From positions 3,472,001 through 3,536,000 of the forward strand of contig NZ_OY734020.1 in NCBI RefSeq assembly GCF_963455295.1: a stretch of 64,000 bases of DNA, read 5' to 3'. The notes beneath the pieces were generated by a model. The model saw only the letters and a program-made list of their open reading frames with translations. It made no database searches and had not been told where the DNA came from. The position numbers and the translations under genes are program-made. The DNA is from Candidatus Thiodiazotropha sp. CDECU1. Lineage in GTDB: Bacteria; Pseudomonadota; Gammaproteobacteria; Chromatiales; Chromatiaceae. Positions 32,910-46,082 of the stretch are shown in pieces; position 1 is the stretch's first letter, and each line of letters opens with the position of its first letter.

Positions 32910-33384
32910 GCTCAGGCCCCTCCAGCAACACGGCCGCCAGGGCGGCAATCCCTTCTTCGCGCCCGGTGAAGCCCATGCCTTCGGTGGTGGTCGCCTTTAT
33001 GTTGACTCGCTGCGCCTCCAGCCCCAGATCTTCGGCCAGGCAGTCACGCATGGCAGCGATATAGGGGGCCAGTTTTGGGCGCTGGGCAATAATGGTCAGA
33101 TCCGCATTGGACACCTGCAAGCCACTGCTATGGAGAAGCTGCATCACCCGGCGTAGCAACACCCTGCTGTCGATCCCCGCATAGGAGGCGTCATCATCCG
33201 GGAAATGCCTGCCGATATCCCCAAGACCGGCCGCACCAAGCAGGGCATCGCACAGGGCGTGAATCAGAACATCCCCATCCGAATGGGCCTTCAAACCCTG
33301 ATCATGGGGCACTGCGACACCCCCTAGCACCAGACGTTTGCCGGGTTCAAAACGGTGGGCGTCATAGCCCTGTCCTATACGCAT
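32899..33384 (-). CDS. ispF: 2-C-methyl-D-erythritol 2,4-cyclodiphosphate synthase IspF
   Basis: The 161-aa enzyme catalyses the cyclisation step of the MEP isoprenoid pathway. Family motifs are intact: [12 protein letters not shown] at the start (Asp and His metal ligands), [20 protein letters not shown] and [15 protein letters not shown]-like [13 protein letters not shown] near the C-terminus. The ATG at 33384 matches the usual N-terminus; one at 33396 adds four residues. It normally sits next to ispD, but here an HDOD regulator gene on the other strand has come between them. Confidence 0.97.
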   Translation of the reverse strand: MRIGQGYDAHRFEPGKRLVLGGVAVPHDQGLKAHSDGDVLIHALCDALLGAAGLGDIGRHFPDDDASYAGIDSRVLLRRVMQLLHSSGLQVSNADLTIIAQRPKLAPYIAAMRDCLAEDLGLEAQRVNIKATTTEGMGFTGREEGIAALAAVLLEGPELDD

Positions 33385-33508
33385 GGGAGTCACCATTCTT
33401 TTAAAGAGTCAACCACTCGGGTCGATAATATGATCTAGCATTGTACGGAAAGCCAGGACCAAATACCGCCCGCACAATCAATGGAACCCTACCCTGAGCA
33501 ACAAGAAC

Positions 33509-34762
33509 ATGATTCAAAGAGTAAGCGCAGTCACCAGCAGCAGTGTAAAAAGGATACCTCTACTCAGAAACCTGCCCAAACGAGTATTGGACTACGTGTT
33601 ATCCGAAACCCATGTGGAGCATCAAAATGCCGGGGGCGGAATAGCCACTGTTGGTGAACAGACCGAGCAGGTCTACTATCTGCTGCAGGGTCAAGTGGAG
33701 ATAGTTTCAGAAGCTGGTGAACGGACCACCTGCCAGGCCGATCAGCCATGCAGTCTCACACCCCTGGCGGAGCAGTCTCCGAATCAGGATCACATAACCA
33801 GTGTCAGCGCGGTGGACCTGTTGTGTGTCCCCAGGGAGCTCTATAACGCGATCAAGTGTCTTCCCCCGATTGCCAACACCCGCACCAACCAGACCATAGA
33901 GCTGAAGGATTCGGAAGAGCAGGTAGATACCCTCTACTGGGAGTTCTACGAGGCGATCAAAAACGATACCCTGGAACTGCCGAGCATGCCGGATATCACC
34001 ATGCGCATCGCACGGGTGATCAATGACAACAATACCGGCAGTGAAGATATCGCCCATGTGGTACAGGCGGACCCCACGGTCGCTGCGCGTATGATCAACG
34101 TGGTCAACAGCGCCGCTTACCGGGGGAAGCATCCGATCGACAATCTCCCAGACGCGGTTACCCGCCTGGGTCGCTCGGTCACCCACAACCTGGTCATCAG
34201 CTTCGCCCTGGGCAAGCTCTTCAACAGCCGTTCCAAGGCGTTGAAAAAACGCATGCTCGATATCTGGAAGCACCTCAGCTACGTGGCCCCCATCTGCCAC
34301 GAGCTGGCAATTGTCACACCCGGTCTGGAACCCGATCAGGCCCTGCTGTGCGGTTTACTCCACGATATTGGCGCACTCGCCATTCTCGGCGCGGCCACCA
34401 GTAGACCCGAGCTGGCGGAGAATCCAGAACTGCTCGACCAGGTGATTGATCGGTTGAAGGCGGAAGTGGGTGCCATGGTGTTACGCAAATGGGAGTTTCC
34501 CGACTACTTCGTCCAGGCGGCCCTGCACGCGGAGGATTGGATGGAGGATATCAGCCATGAACCCGACTACGTGGACCTGGTGGTGATCGCCCAGCTGCAC
34601 GCCTATATCGGCACCCCATTGATGCATACCCTTCCCCGGCTCGATCTGGTGCCCGCATTCCACAAACTGGCCCTGGGCAAACTGACCCCGAGGCACTCCA
34701 TCGGCATCATCGACAACGCCAAGGATCAGATACGCGAGCTGCGGGAGCTGTTGGCGATTTAG
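33509..34762 (+). CDS. HDOD-domain regulator with N-terminal cyclic-nucleotide-binding-like domain
   Basis: The 417-aa protein has an N-terminal region resembling a cNMP-binding fold (VLDYVLSETHVEHQN, VYYLLQGQVEIVSEAG, spread over about 25-75). It is followed by an HDOD domain (about 155-345) with LELPSMPDITMRIARVINDN, VVQADPTVAARMINVVNSA and LLCGLLHDIGALAILG. HDOD proteins usually lack phosphodiesterase residues and act in signalling or stress regulation. The gene lies between ispF and ispD on the opposite strand. The N-terminal fold does not obviously keep all ligand residues. The function is not known. Confidence 0.9.
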   Translation: MIQRVSAVTSSSVKRIPLLRNLPKRVLDYVLSETHVEHQNAGGGIATVGEQTEQVYYLLQGQVEIVSEAGERTTCQADQPCSLTPLAEQSPNQDHITSVSAVDLLCVPRELYNAIKCLPPIANTRTNQTIELKDSEEQVDTLYWEFYEAIKNDTLELPSMPDITMRIARVINDNNTGSEDIAHVVQADPTVAARMINVVNSAAYRGKHPIDNLPDAVTRLGRSVTHNLVISFALGKLFNSRSKALKKRMLDIWKHLSYVAPICHELAIVTPGLEPDQALLCGLLHDIGALAILGAATSRPELAENPELLDQVIDRLKAEVGAMVLRKWEFPDYFVQAALHAEDWMEDISHEPDYVDLVVIAQLHAYIGTPLMHTLPRLDLVPAFHKLALGKLTPRHSIGIIDNAKDQIRELRELLAI

Positions 34763-34816
34763 AAAAGAAGAAGTTAGTCCGCAAATTAACGCTAATAAAC
34801 GCAAATTTTATTTTCT

Positions 34817-34842
34817 CGTACCCACGCTGGAGCATGGGTACG
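34817..34842. repeat. Hairpin CGTACCCA/TGGGTACG, dispersed-repeat type
   Basis: Eight-base arms flank a ten-base loop (CGCTGGAGCA). It resembles a known class of dispersed CGTTCCCACGCTGGAGCG-type repeats in gammaproteobacteria. It lies in the convergent gap between the HDOD gene and ispD and could also stop transcription on either side; no T-run follows. Confidence 0.6.
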
Positions 34843-34878
34843 TGAGCCTTCTATATTCGCGATTATCGCTTTGTAAGA

Positions 34879-35580
34879 TCATTCACAACGGGAAAGATAA
34901 TCCGCCGCCAGTTGCAGATCCTCCGGGCGGGTGATCTTGATATTGCTTGCATCCCCCTCCACCATCAATGGACGATGGCCAGCCAGTTCCATTGCACTGG
35001 CGTCATCGGTCACCAATGCATCTTTGGTGATGGCACTTGCAAGGGCCTGGTAGAGCGGGCCAAGGCGAAACATCTGTGGGGTCAAGGCATGCCAGAGGCC
35101 TTCCCGGGGGACGGTGTGTACCACACCGCCGTCGCTGTCCACCGCTTTCAGGGTATCGCGGACCGGCACCCCAAGCAGGCCGCCCACAGGATGCTCCAGC
35201 AGGGTGTCGATTAAATGCTCAAGATCGCCGCGGGAGAGACAGGGGCGCGCCGCATCGTGTACCAGCACCCAATCATCATCGGTGGCCTGTTGCCGCAGCG
35301 CTGCCAGGGCATTCAGTACCGAGTGGCAGCGCTCCTCTCCGCCCTCGACCCTGACGATTCTCGGATCATCGGCGAAGTCGCACCCCCGCCACAGCTCATC
35401 CTCAGGGGAGAGCGCCAGGTAGACCCCTTCGATGCGGGGATGGCTCAGCAGCCTCTCCAGGCTATGATCGATAACCCGTCTTCCCGCCAGGTCCAGGTAC
35501 TGTTTGGGGATCGCGGCGCCCATGCGTTGTCCCACACCCGCTGCCGGGACTACAGCCCAGCATCGCACCCTGCTACTCAT
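34879..35580 (-). CDS. ispD: 2-C-methyl-D-erythritol 4-phosphate cytidylyltransferase IspD
   Basis: The 233-aa enzyme uses CTP to activate MEP. The nucleotide-binding start WAVVPAAGVGQRMGAAIPKQY and VLVHDAARPCLS are diagnostic. The later VTDDASAMELAGH and KITRPEDLQLA are also typical. The ATG at 35580 is favoured because GAAAGGGG directly precedes it; it overlaps the end of ftsB by 8 nt. The ftsB-ispD pairing is common in gammaproteobacteria. Confidence 0.97.
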   Translation of the reverse strand: MSSRVRCWAVVPAAGVGQRMGAAIPKQYLDLAGRRVIDHSLERLLSHPRIEGVYLALSPEDELWRGCDFADDPRIVRVEGGEERCHSVLNALAALRQQATDDDWVLVHDAARPCLSRGDLEHLIDTLLEHPVGGLLGVPVRDTLKAVDSDGGVVHTVPREGLWHALTPQMFRLGPLYQALASAITKDALVTDDASAMELAGHRPLMVEGDASNIKITRPEDLQLAADYLSRCE

Positions 35581-35866
35581 CCCCTTTCTCATCGCTCGGT
35601 GCGATGACCTGATAGAAGGTCTCCCCCTCCTTGATCATACCGAGCTCGCTGCGGGCCCGCTCTTCGATGGCGGTCTGACCGCTGCGCAGATCCTCCACCT
35701 CCGCCTGCAGGGCGCGGTTGCGTTCCCGCAACCCCACCAACTCCTTCTGCAGTTGGCTGATCTCCTGTTTCAGATTGTTGACCTCAGCCAGGCTCCCCTC
35801 GCCCACCCACAGGCGGTACTGCAAAAAAAGCAGCAGTCCGACCAGTATGGCTATTACCACTCGCAC
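35573..35866 (-). CDS. ftsB: Cell-division protein FtsB
   Basis: The 97-aa protein has one N-terminal membrane span (VVIAILVGLLLFLQYRLW) and then a coiled coil (LAEVNNLKQEISQLQKELVG, near 27-46), ending in RSELGMIKEGETFYQ. FtsB links FtsL and FtsQ in the divisome at mid-cell. It lies between eno and ispD in the same direction, as in many relatives. Only 25 nt separate it from eno and this gap contains the repeat word at 35871. Confidence 0.95.
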   Translation of the reverse strand: MRVVIAILVGLLLFLQYRLWVGEGSLAEVNNLKQEISQLQKELVGLRERNRALQAEVEDLRSGQTAIEERARSELGMIKEGETFYQVIAPSDEKGDE

Positions 35867-35870
35867 GGGC

Positions 35871-35886
35871 TAGGGCCTGTTGACAC
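35871..35886. repeat. Single TAGGGCCTGTTGACAC repeat end
   Basis: This 16-nt word is the same terminal sequence found at 25530, 27605 and 16965. Here it stands alone, without a matching right arm, in the 25-nt gap between eno and ftsB. It is probably a solo remnant of the repeat family. Confidence 0.5.
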
Positions 35887-35891
35887 CGGGA

Positions 35892-37199
<1,308 letters not shown>

Positions 37200-37265
37200 T
37201 CAGTAAATAAATGTGGTGATAACAGTTAACCAAGATAGTGTTACAGCCAGGTGTATGTAACAGCC

Positions 37266-40076
<2,811 letters not shown>

Positions 40077-40451
40077 ATGATTAAATTTGCTAAGGTCCTG
40101 AGCGTCGCTGCTCTCGTTGCTGTCTCCACAACCGCATCAGCATGGTGGGGCGGTCCCGGCTATGGTAACCGTGGCTGGAACAACGATGGCTGGGGCGACG
40201 GCTGGGGCGATGGTTCCGGCGACTTCAGCTTTGGTATGAGTGGCAGTGGGCGTGGTTCCGGCTATGGCCGTGGCAATAACTACTATCGCGACTACGGTGG
40301 TTACGGTCCTTACGGCTATGGCGCGCCATATGGCTATGGTGGTGCCCCGTATGGCTATGGTGGTGCCCCGTATGGCGCCCCATACGGTGGTGCTGCACCT
40401 TATGGCTACCCACCTGCAGCCCCGGCTGCGCCTGCTGCACCCGCTAAATAA
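40077..40451 (+). CDS. sgp: Sulfur globule protein (Gly/Tyr-rich, secreted)
   Basis: The 124-aa protein has a signal peptide ([20 protein letters not shown], cut after ASA). The mature part is rich in Gly, Tyr, Trp and Asn, with repeated GYG and APYGYGG units (residues 92-118) and a Pro/Ala tail ([13 protein letters not shown]). This is the make-up of structural proteins that coat periplasmic sulfur globules in Chromatiaceae. It fits with the dsr operon 26 kb away, whose products consume that stored sulfur. A strong terminator follows at 40476. Which subtype (SgpA, B or C) is not decided. Confidence 0.88.
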   Translation: MIKFAKVLSVAALVAVSTTASAWWGGPGYGNRGWNNDGWGDGWGDGSGDFSFGMSGSGRGSGYGRGNNYYRDYGGYGPYGYGAPYGYGGAPYGYGGAPYGAPYGGAAPYGYPPAAPAAPAAPAK

Positions 40452-40475
40452 GCGATCAGCCAGGAGCACTAAAAA

Positions 40476-40501
40476 AGTCGGCCACATGGCCGACTTTTTT
40501 T
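40476..40501 (+). terminator. Terminator of the sulfur globule gene
   Basis: AGTCGGCC and GGCCGACT form a stem with a four-base loop, followed by T at 40495-40501. It is a textbook intrinsic terminator 25 nt after the stop codon. A-runs before the stem also allow weak function on the other strand. Confidence 0.92.
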
Positions 40502-40540
40502 ATTGGATATGATCTAAGATAATAAAAATCCTAAAATTAC

Positions 40541-40554
40541 TTGATCCGGATCAA
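40541..40554. promoter_or_regulatory. Perfect FNR box upstream of fnr
   Basis: TTGATCCGGATCAA matches the FNR consensus TTGAT-N4-ATCAA at all ten conserved bases and is a perfect palindrome. It lies about 65 nt before the fnr start, which suggests autoregulation. The same core occurs before napF at 63134. Confidence 0.85.
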
Positions 40555-40619
40555 GAACATCTGGAAAAATAGGAGGGGAGAAATCCCTAAAAGAGTGCAC
40601 CTTGAGTTGGAGCGGTTCC

Positions 40620-41378
40620 TTGACGAATAGAAAAGTTGTTTCATTTGAAAATATCAAGGTCGCCTGCAAAAACTGCAGTCTTTCGACCCTTTGCCTCCCC
40701 ATGGGACTCACCCCTGAAGACATAGAACGCCTGGACTCCATTATCAAGCGAGGTCGCCCCTATCATCGCGGTGATCATCTCTATCGGGGTGGCGACAAGT
40801 TCCATAGCCTCAGAGTCATCACCAGTGGCTCGGTCAAAACCTATTCACCCAATGAAGATGGCGGTGAACAGGTACTTGGGTTTCACCTGCCGGGGGAACT
40901 GATTGGTTTGGACGCCATTCAGGACGACAACCATAACTGCTCTGCAATCGCCCTTGAGACCACCGCTGTCTGCGAGATCCCCTTCTCTCAACTGGAATCC
41001 CTGAGTTCCATCATGCCGAGCCTGCAGCATCAGATGTATCGCCTGCTCAGCCGCGAGATCGGCCAGGAGACAGAGATGCTGACCCTGCTGGGCAAAAAGA
41101 GTGCAGAGGAGAGGCTCGCCACCTTCCTGCTCAGCTTTTCCGAACGTTTCAAACAGCGCGGATTCTCAGCCAGTGATTTTTTTCTCAGTATGTCACGCCA
41201 CGAAATCGGCAACTATTTGGGGCTTGCGGTAGAGACAGTCAGCCGATTGTTCACCCGCTTCCAGGACGAGAGCCTGCTGCAGGTGGAGAGAAAGCATGTG
41301 CAACTGCTGGACATCCCCCGCCTGTACGAGATCGTCCAGGGTACAGACCGGGCTAAGTCGACTCAGTCCCGAATCTAA
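40620..41378 (+). CDS. fnr: FNR/Anr-type oxygen-sensing transcription regulator
   Basis: The 252-aa regulator has the FNR cysteine set: CKNCSLSTLC near the N-terminus (Cys16, 19, 25) and a further cysteine in DNHNCSAIALE. Together they would hold an oxygen-sensitive [4Fe-4S] cluster. A cNMP-type domain (SLRVITSGSVKTYSP, LGFHLPGELIGLDAI) and the DNA-binding helix SRHEIGNYLGLAVETVSRLF follow. The start TTG 40620 has GGAG seven nt upstream; TTG 40602 is the alternative. A perfect FNR box lies upstream. Its stop overlaps that of convergent dnaQ by a few bases. Confidence 0.93.
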   Translation: MTNRKVVSFENIKVACKNCSLSTLCLPMGLTPEDIERLDSIIKRGRPYHRGDHLYRGGDKFHSLRVITSGSVKTYSPNEDGGEQVLGFHLPGELIGLDAIQDDNHNCSAIALETTAVCEIPFSQLESLSSIMPSLQHQMYRLLSREIGQETEMLTLLGKKSAEERLATFLLSFSERFKQRGFSASDFFLSMSRHEIGNYLGLAVETVSRLFTRFQDESLLQVERKHVQLLDIPRLYEIVQGTDRAKSTQSRI

Positions 41379-42076
41379 TGCTTTTTTAACCAGACACAAG
41401 ACTCACCCATGGCATCCAACTGCAACTGATGGGCTTCGAGTTCCTGCTGATTTGCATGAACGACCTTCAACGCCGGCCTGTTCGACGGCAAACGTTGGAT
41501 AGTGTCAGCTGAGTTATCGCCAAATTCATCGGTGGCGACACCATCCAATACCAGTGAAGCCTGCCCTCCTGTCATCATCAGGTAGACATCGGCCAGTATC
41601 TCGGCATCCAGAAGCGCGCCATGCAACTCTCTGTGAGAATTATCGATATCGTAGCGTTTGCACAGGGCGTCAAGGCTGTTTCTCTGGCCCGGGTGCATCT
41701 TTTTCGCCATCACCAGGGTATCGGTGACTGCGCAGAGTCCATCGATTCTCGCAAGGCTCTGCATAAGACCTAATTCATGGTCGAGAAAACCAACATCGAA
41801 GGGGGCATTATGGATGATCAGCTCCGCCCCACTCACATAATCGATGAAGTCCTGCGCCACATCGCCAAACCTGGGCTTATCCTCCAGAAACTCGTTGGTG
41901 ATGCCGTGCACCTCTATGGCTGCGAAATCGATCTCCCGATCTGGCTGCAGATATTGATGGAAGTTATTTCCGGTCAACCTGCGATCAACCATCTCCACAC
42001 AACCGATTTCGATGATCCTGTGGCCCTGCTCCGGTTCCAGTCCCGTGGTTTCCGTGTCCAGTACTATTTGTCGCAT
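41375..42076 (-). CDS. dnaQ: DNA polymerase III epsilon subunit DnaQ (proofreading exonuclease)
   Basis: The 233-aa protein has the exonuclease motifs RQIVLDTETTGLEPEQGHRI (Exo I, DTETTG), a second block NAPFDVGFLDHELG and a third HGALLDAEILADVYL. It gives proofreading in replication. The start ATG overlaps the stop of rnhA (TGATG). rnhA-dnaQ is a conserved gene pair. Its end overlaps the fnr stop by 4 nt. Confidence 0.96.
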   Translation of the reverse strand: MRQIVLDTETTGLEPEQGHRIIEIGCVEMVDRRLTGNNFHQYLQPDREIDFAAIEVHGITNEFLEDKPRFGDVAQDFIDYVSGAELIIHNAPFDVGFLDHELGLMQSLARIDGLCAVTDTLVMAKKMHPGQRNSLDALCKRYDIDNSHRELHGALLDAEILADVYLMMTGGQASLVLDGVATDEFGDNSADTIQRLPSNRPALKVVHANQQELEAHQLQLDAMGESCVWLKKH

Positions 42077-42516
42077 CAGTTCAAAATTTCCTCGATCCCC
42101 CGGTTGGCCAGATCATCCGCCAGCTCATTCTCCGGATGGCCGGAGTGACCTTTGACCCAGGCCCACTCTACCTGATGGCGTTTCACCTCCGCATCCAGCA
42201 TCTGCCACAGATCCGCATTCTTGACCGGTTTTCTGGCCGTCGTTTTCCAACCATTCCGTTTCCAATTGTGGATCCATTGGGTGATGCCATTTTTGACATA
42301 CTGGGAATCGGTGGTCACCCTCACCCGGCTTTTCTTCGTCAGGCTCTGCAAACCCCGGATGACGGCCAACAACTCCATGCGGTTGTTGGTGGTCTCAGGC
42401 TCACCGCCGAACAGCTGTTTTTCATGTCGGCCATAGCGTAAGAAAACCCCCCAGCCCCCGGGGCCGGGATTCCCGCGACAGGCGCCATCACTATATATTT
42501 CTACAACTTGAGCCAT
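42076..42516 (-). CDS. rnhA: Ribonuclease HI
   Basis: The 146-aa enzyme cleaves the RNA of RNA-DNA hybrids. The catalytic acids are in [20 protein letters not shown] (Asp), [15 protein letters not shown] (Glu), [13 protein letters not shown] (Asp) and [12 protein letters not shown] (Asp). The length is typical. It overlaps the methyltransferase gene upstream by 26 nt and dnaQ downstream by 1 nt. Confidence 0.97.
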   Translation of the reverse strand: MAQVVEIYSDGACRGNPGPGGWGVFLRYGRHEKQLFGGEPETTNNRMELLAVIRGLQSLTKKSRVRVTTDSQYVKNGITQWIHNWKRNGWKTTARKPVKNADLWQMLDAEVKRHQVEWAWVKGHSGHPENELADDLANRGIEEILN

Positions 42517-43273
42517 CTGAATTTCTCATCGTGGGTTCTGCTGCGGTGGGCAGGACCCGTTTTTTCACCCGCCATTTTGAGCGCAGCGGTGTCACGATAA
42601 CCTCCCGCTTGACCGCGAGTATGACATATACACCAGCAAGCCTTGGATAGATCTTTTCCCCAATCCCCTCCATGAAGGCGAGTCTCTGCATAATGGGCAG
42701 GTGGGATACCGGGGGTCGGTAGTGAAGATAGACCACCTCTTCCAACTCAAAGCCAAGCAATGAGAACCAGTCCTGGATCCGCTTCCCGCTGAAGAAGTGC
42801 CCGCACCAGGGAACAGAGGTGGAACGCAGGTGCAACAGACGCCACAGGCCCCATTGACTCCAGGGATTGAAACCACTCAGCAGCACCTTACCCTGAGGGA
42901 TCAACACACGTTCCACCTCCCGCAGGACTTGATGGGGATCGGCAGCAAAATCGAGGGTATGGGGCAACACCATCCCATCCACACTGTCGCTGGCAAAGGG
43001 CAGGCGATGGCTTTGGGCTCGCAGACCTACCCCCGAGCTATCCCCCCCGATCCCCATGACAACCCGGTTGCGGGCCGGACTCTGCTTGAGTAAATCCTGA
43101 TTGTCATAGGGGAGCCCCAGCTGCACCACATGGTAGCCAAACAGGGTGGCAACCCGGGAATCCAGACACTCTGCCTCCTGCTCAGCCAATAGCCTGCCCA
43201 AATCACTCGCAAACCAGTTTTGTAGTTGTTTCTGCTGACAAGATCCCAAATTCAACGACTTATTGTCTCTCAT
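42491..43273 (-). CDS. YafS-like SAM-dependent methyltransferase
   Basis: The 260-aa protein has a class I methyltransferase core: [11 protein letters not shown] (motif I-like), [36 protein letters not shown]. This order, methyltransferase-rnhA-dnaQ, is the yafS-rnhA-dnaQ string of gammaproteobacteria. The substrate is not known. The ATG at 43273 is used; the longer reading adds an unlikely N-terminus. The gene is divergent from mltD; the usual neighbour gloB is absent. Confidence 0.85.
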   Translation of the reverse strand: MRDNKSLNLGSCQQKQLQNWFASDLGRLLAEQEAECLDSRVATLFGYHVVQLGLPYDNQDLLKQSPARNRVVMGIGGDSSGVGLRAQSHRLPFASDSVDGMVLPHTLDFAADPHQVLREVERVLIPQGKVLLSGFNPWSQWGLWRLLHLRSTSVPWCGHFFSGKRIQDWFSLLGFELEEVVYLHYRPPVSHLPIMQRLAFMEGIGEKIYPRLAGVYVILAVKREVIVTPLRSKWRVKKRVLPTAAEPTMRNSDGSSCRNI

Positions 43274-43463
43274 TGTTAAGGTATCTACTTTGCTACCGAC
43301 ACTACTGTCAGGTAATCTGTGCAGTCCGGTACGCCTCAATAGAGGCATCAGGTTATCAGGAGGTATGCCCGAATGGCAGTCAGCTACGGGTTACCACGCA
43401 ATATGGAGCACCAGCCATGGAAATGATACGCGGCTCTGATACTATTTTCCTCCGATATAGAGT

Positions 43464-45149
43464 ATGCCTACAACAAGCCTTAACAATTCGATGCGGTATT
43501 TCAAGATTCCCCTGCGTATTATGAACCTATTCGCCATCTGTCTCCTCGCTGCCTGTCAAAGCCTGCCCAACGGCGGCGCTACAAGTGCGCTGCAGCAAGT
43601 AGAACTCACCCCGGCTGTGACGCAAACGCTGCAGACACAGCCGAGCGCACAAGAGAGTGCCATCACAAGTGAGCGGCTGCCGGATGTGGCCGAGGAGTTG
43701 CAGACTACTGTCACAGAACTGACACTCCCGGAAAAGCCTGCCGATCTCTGGAGCCGGATGTTGGATGGTTATCGACTGACCTTTCCCCACAATTCCAGAA
43801 TCGAGCGGGAATTGAACTGGTACAGCAAGAATCCGGGGTATATTCAGCGTATCCAGGAACGCTCCCAACCCTATCTCCATTTTATTATGCAGGAGATTGA
43901 AAAGCGGGATATCCCCAGTGAGATTGCTCTGTTGCCAGCCGTTGAGAGCGCCTATCGGCCATTTGCCTACTCACCGGGCCGCGCTGCCGGTATGTGGCAG
44001 TTTATCCCCTCCACCGGCCGCTATTTTGGCTTGAAGCAGAACTGGTGGTATGACGGACGCAGGGACATCGTGGCGTCTACCCATGCCGCATTGGACTATC
44101 TGCAGTCCCTCAGCCGGCAGTTCGACAATGACTGGGAACTGGCGCTTGCCGCCTACAACTCTGGGGCTGGAACGGTTCGCAGTGCGATTAGACGCAATAA
44201 AAAACGTGGCAAGCCAACCGATTACTGGTCCCTGAAATTACCTGACGAGACCAGCGCCTATGTGCCCCGCTTGCTGGCGTTGGCTGAGATTTTCAGAAAT
44301 CCCCAGTACTATGCGATCACCCTGACACCCATCGCTGATGAACCCTATTTCACCACCGTCGACATTCAATCTCAGCTCGATCTCGCCCTGGCGGCAGAGA
44401 TGGCGGAGTTGTCCATTCAGGATCTCTATCTCCTCAACCCCGGCCTGAATCGATGGGCTACCGATCCGGATGGCCCCCACAAACTCAGTCTGCCGCTGGA
44501 CAAGGTTGAAACCTTTCTCGAAAAGCTGGCGGCACTGCCCGTGGAAGAGCGACTGACATGGAAACGCTATAAGATCAAACAGGGTGATGCACTGAGCGTC
44601 ATCGCCAGAAAACATGGCACCACCACTAAAGTCCTGAGACAGATAAACAAACTCAAGGGCAACAGAATCCGTGCAGGGAAGCACCTGTTGATCCCAGTCT
44701 CCAGTAAAGGCCTCAGTCAATACACCTTCAGCGCCGGGCAACGCAAGGCGGCAATCCAGAACAGATCCCGGAGTGGCAACAAACGAAGCTATATCGTGAA
44801 GCCGGGGGATAGTTTGTGGAAGATTGCCAAGGCCCACTCAGTCAATCATCGAAAACTCGCGGCATGGAATGGAATGGCCCCGGGGGACCCCCTAAAACCG
44901 GGGCAAAAACTTGTGATATGGGTAAAGAAAGCCCAATCTTCCGAACTCTCCCTTCTCAATCTTCAGCCATCGGGTACCCAGAGCAGGCTGCACTATCGAG
45001 TCAGACGCGGTGACTCTCTATCCCGTATCGCTCAGCGTTTCAAGGTGTCTGTTGCCGACCTCAAACGCTGGAATACGCTTGATAGTAAATATCTCCAGCC
45101 TGGTCAAAGACTTAAACTCTATGTCGACGTGACAGAACAGACCCTCTAA
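43464..45149 (+). CDS. mltD: Membrane-bound lytic murein transglycosylase D (lipoprotein, three LysM)
   Basis: The 561-aa protein has a lipobox LLAACQS and a transglycosylase domain with the catalytic glutamate region ALLPAVESAYRPFAYSPGRA and GMWQFIPSTGRYFGL. Further blocks are LALAAYNSGAGTV and YVPRLLALAEI. Three LysM repeats follow: YKIKQGDALSVIARKHG, YIVKPGDSLWKIAKAHS and YRVRRGDSLSRIAQRFK. These bind peptidoglycan. It cleaves murein at the outer membrane, releasing 1,6-anhydro products. Several ATG codons are possible; the first is taken. Confidence 0.96.
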   Translation: MPTTSLNNSMRYFKIPLRIMNLFAICLLAACQSLPNGGATSALQQVELTPAVTQTLQTQPSAQESAITSERLPDVAEELQTTVTELTLPEKPADLWSRMLDGYRLTFPHNSRIERELNWYSKNPGYIQRIQERSQPYLHFIMQEIEKRDIPSEIALLPAVESAYRPFAYSPGRAAGMWQFIPSTGRYFGLKQNWWYDGRRDIVASTHAALDYLQSLSRQFDNDWELALAAYNSGAGTVRSAIRRNKKRGKPTDYWSLKLPDETSAYVPRLLALAEIFRNPQYYAITLTPIADEPYFTTVDIQSQLDLALAAEMAELSIQDLYLLNPGLNRWATDPDGPHKLSLPLDKVETFLEKLAALPVEERLTWKRYKIKQGDALSVIARKHGTTTKVLRQINKLKGNRIRAGKHLLIPVSSKGLSQYTFSAGQRKAAIQNRSRSGNKRSYIVKPGDSLWKIAKAHSVNHRKLAAWNGMAPGDPLKPGQKLVIWVKKAQSSELSLLNLQPSGTQSRLHYRVRRGDSLSRIAQRFKVSVADLKRWNTLDSKYLQPGQRLKLYVDVTEQTL

Positions 45150-45291
45150 GGATATCCGGCCGGGCCATCCCCAAACCTTGTGACAGCGACCCCTGATTGA
45201 CCTACATCAATAAACAGGCCTAATTAATTGACAGCCTACTGTCCCTATTCGAGTATCCACAAGATTAGTAGTATTTTTTGAGGCGGGTTCA

Positions 45292-45480
45292 ATGAGTGAT
45301 GAATGTCATTTAAGAGAAGGTGTTGAACTGAATCTGGCAGATGTGGAAAAGATTGCCATGGGGCTGAAATCACTGGCCAGCTATTCAATGCTCGCCTACG
45401 AGCACGATGACGATCCGGAAGACCTGGACGAGATCGTCCAAGAGGGGCTGGATGCCATCGATCGTTTGTTCAATTGCTGA
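45292..45480 (+). CDS. Small acidic protein of unknown function (62 aa)
   Basis: The frame from ATG 45292 reads MSDECHLREGVELNLADVEK and then GLKSLASYSMLAYEHDDDPE, ending RLFNC. It is soluble and acidic with a Cys near each end. A weak GAGGCGGG lies upstream. It has no recognised family but looks like a plausible real gene by composition. It is convergent with the next minus-strand small ORF. Confidence 0.6.
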   Translation: MSDECHLREGVELNLADVEKIAMGLKSLASYSMLAYEHDDDPEDLDEIVQEGLDAIDRLFNC

Positions 45481-45547
45481 AATAACCTGATTCCGTTCGA
45501 ACTTTCATCCGCCACCGACGAGACAGCGGCGGCGGCGGTCAGGCGTG

Positions 45548-45694
45548 TCAAAGGATAATCCAGGCTGCAACACCTAGCCAAAGCATTCCCTTCGCAAGGA
45601 AGAACAGAAAACTGACTGCCGTCAACTGCCGCAGCCAATTCGGTAGCGTGGCAAGACGCTTTTGAATCGATCTCGTCAATTCACTGGTTGTCAC
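45548..45694 (-). CDS. Small membrane protein (48 aa)
   Basis: Reading from GTG 45694, the peptide (TTSELTRSIQKRLATLPNWL then a span TAVSFLFFLAKGMLWLGVAA) has one membrane segment after a basic amphipathic start. A very good ribosome site, GGGAGAG, is seven nt upstream, which favours this start over the ATG at 45745. It is a bacterial short single-pass protein type; its function is unknown. The spacer 45746-46082 beyond it shows nothing convincing. Confidence 0.55.
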   Translation of the reverse strand: MTTSELTRSIQKRLATLPNWLRQLTAVSFLFFLAKGMLWLGVAAWIIL

Positions 45695-46082
45695 TCTTCT
45701 CTCCCGGGCTGATTCTGCGTAGGGGACGATTTGATCCCATGCCACTCTGTGATTCCTGTCCTAATTGTAGAAGCACTCTGGTGATTTGCATATTAGATTA
45801 CACCAACCAAGTTATTAGTTTTTATCTATTGGTGGCAACCGGAGGTCAGCGACGACTTTCTGCTATCCGATGCTGATCATCTTCTGATTGAGATCATAAA
45901 CCGCCTGAACCCATAGATTTCGCATGGCATCGCCGCCAATCACGATGTTAGTATCGGCACCAGTCAACCCGCAGATCATCGCACCTGCCAGCGATATACT
46001 GCATACCATGCGTTGATGATGAACAAGAATAACAAACCAAAATGTCGATAAGGGACTGAAGCAATATAGGGGAGATAACTTT

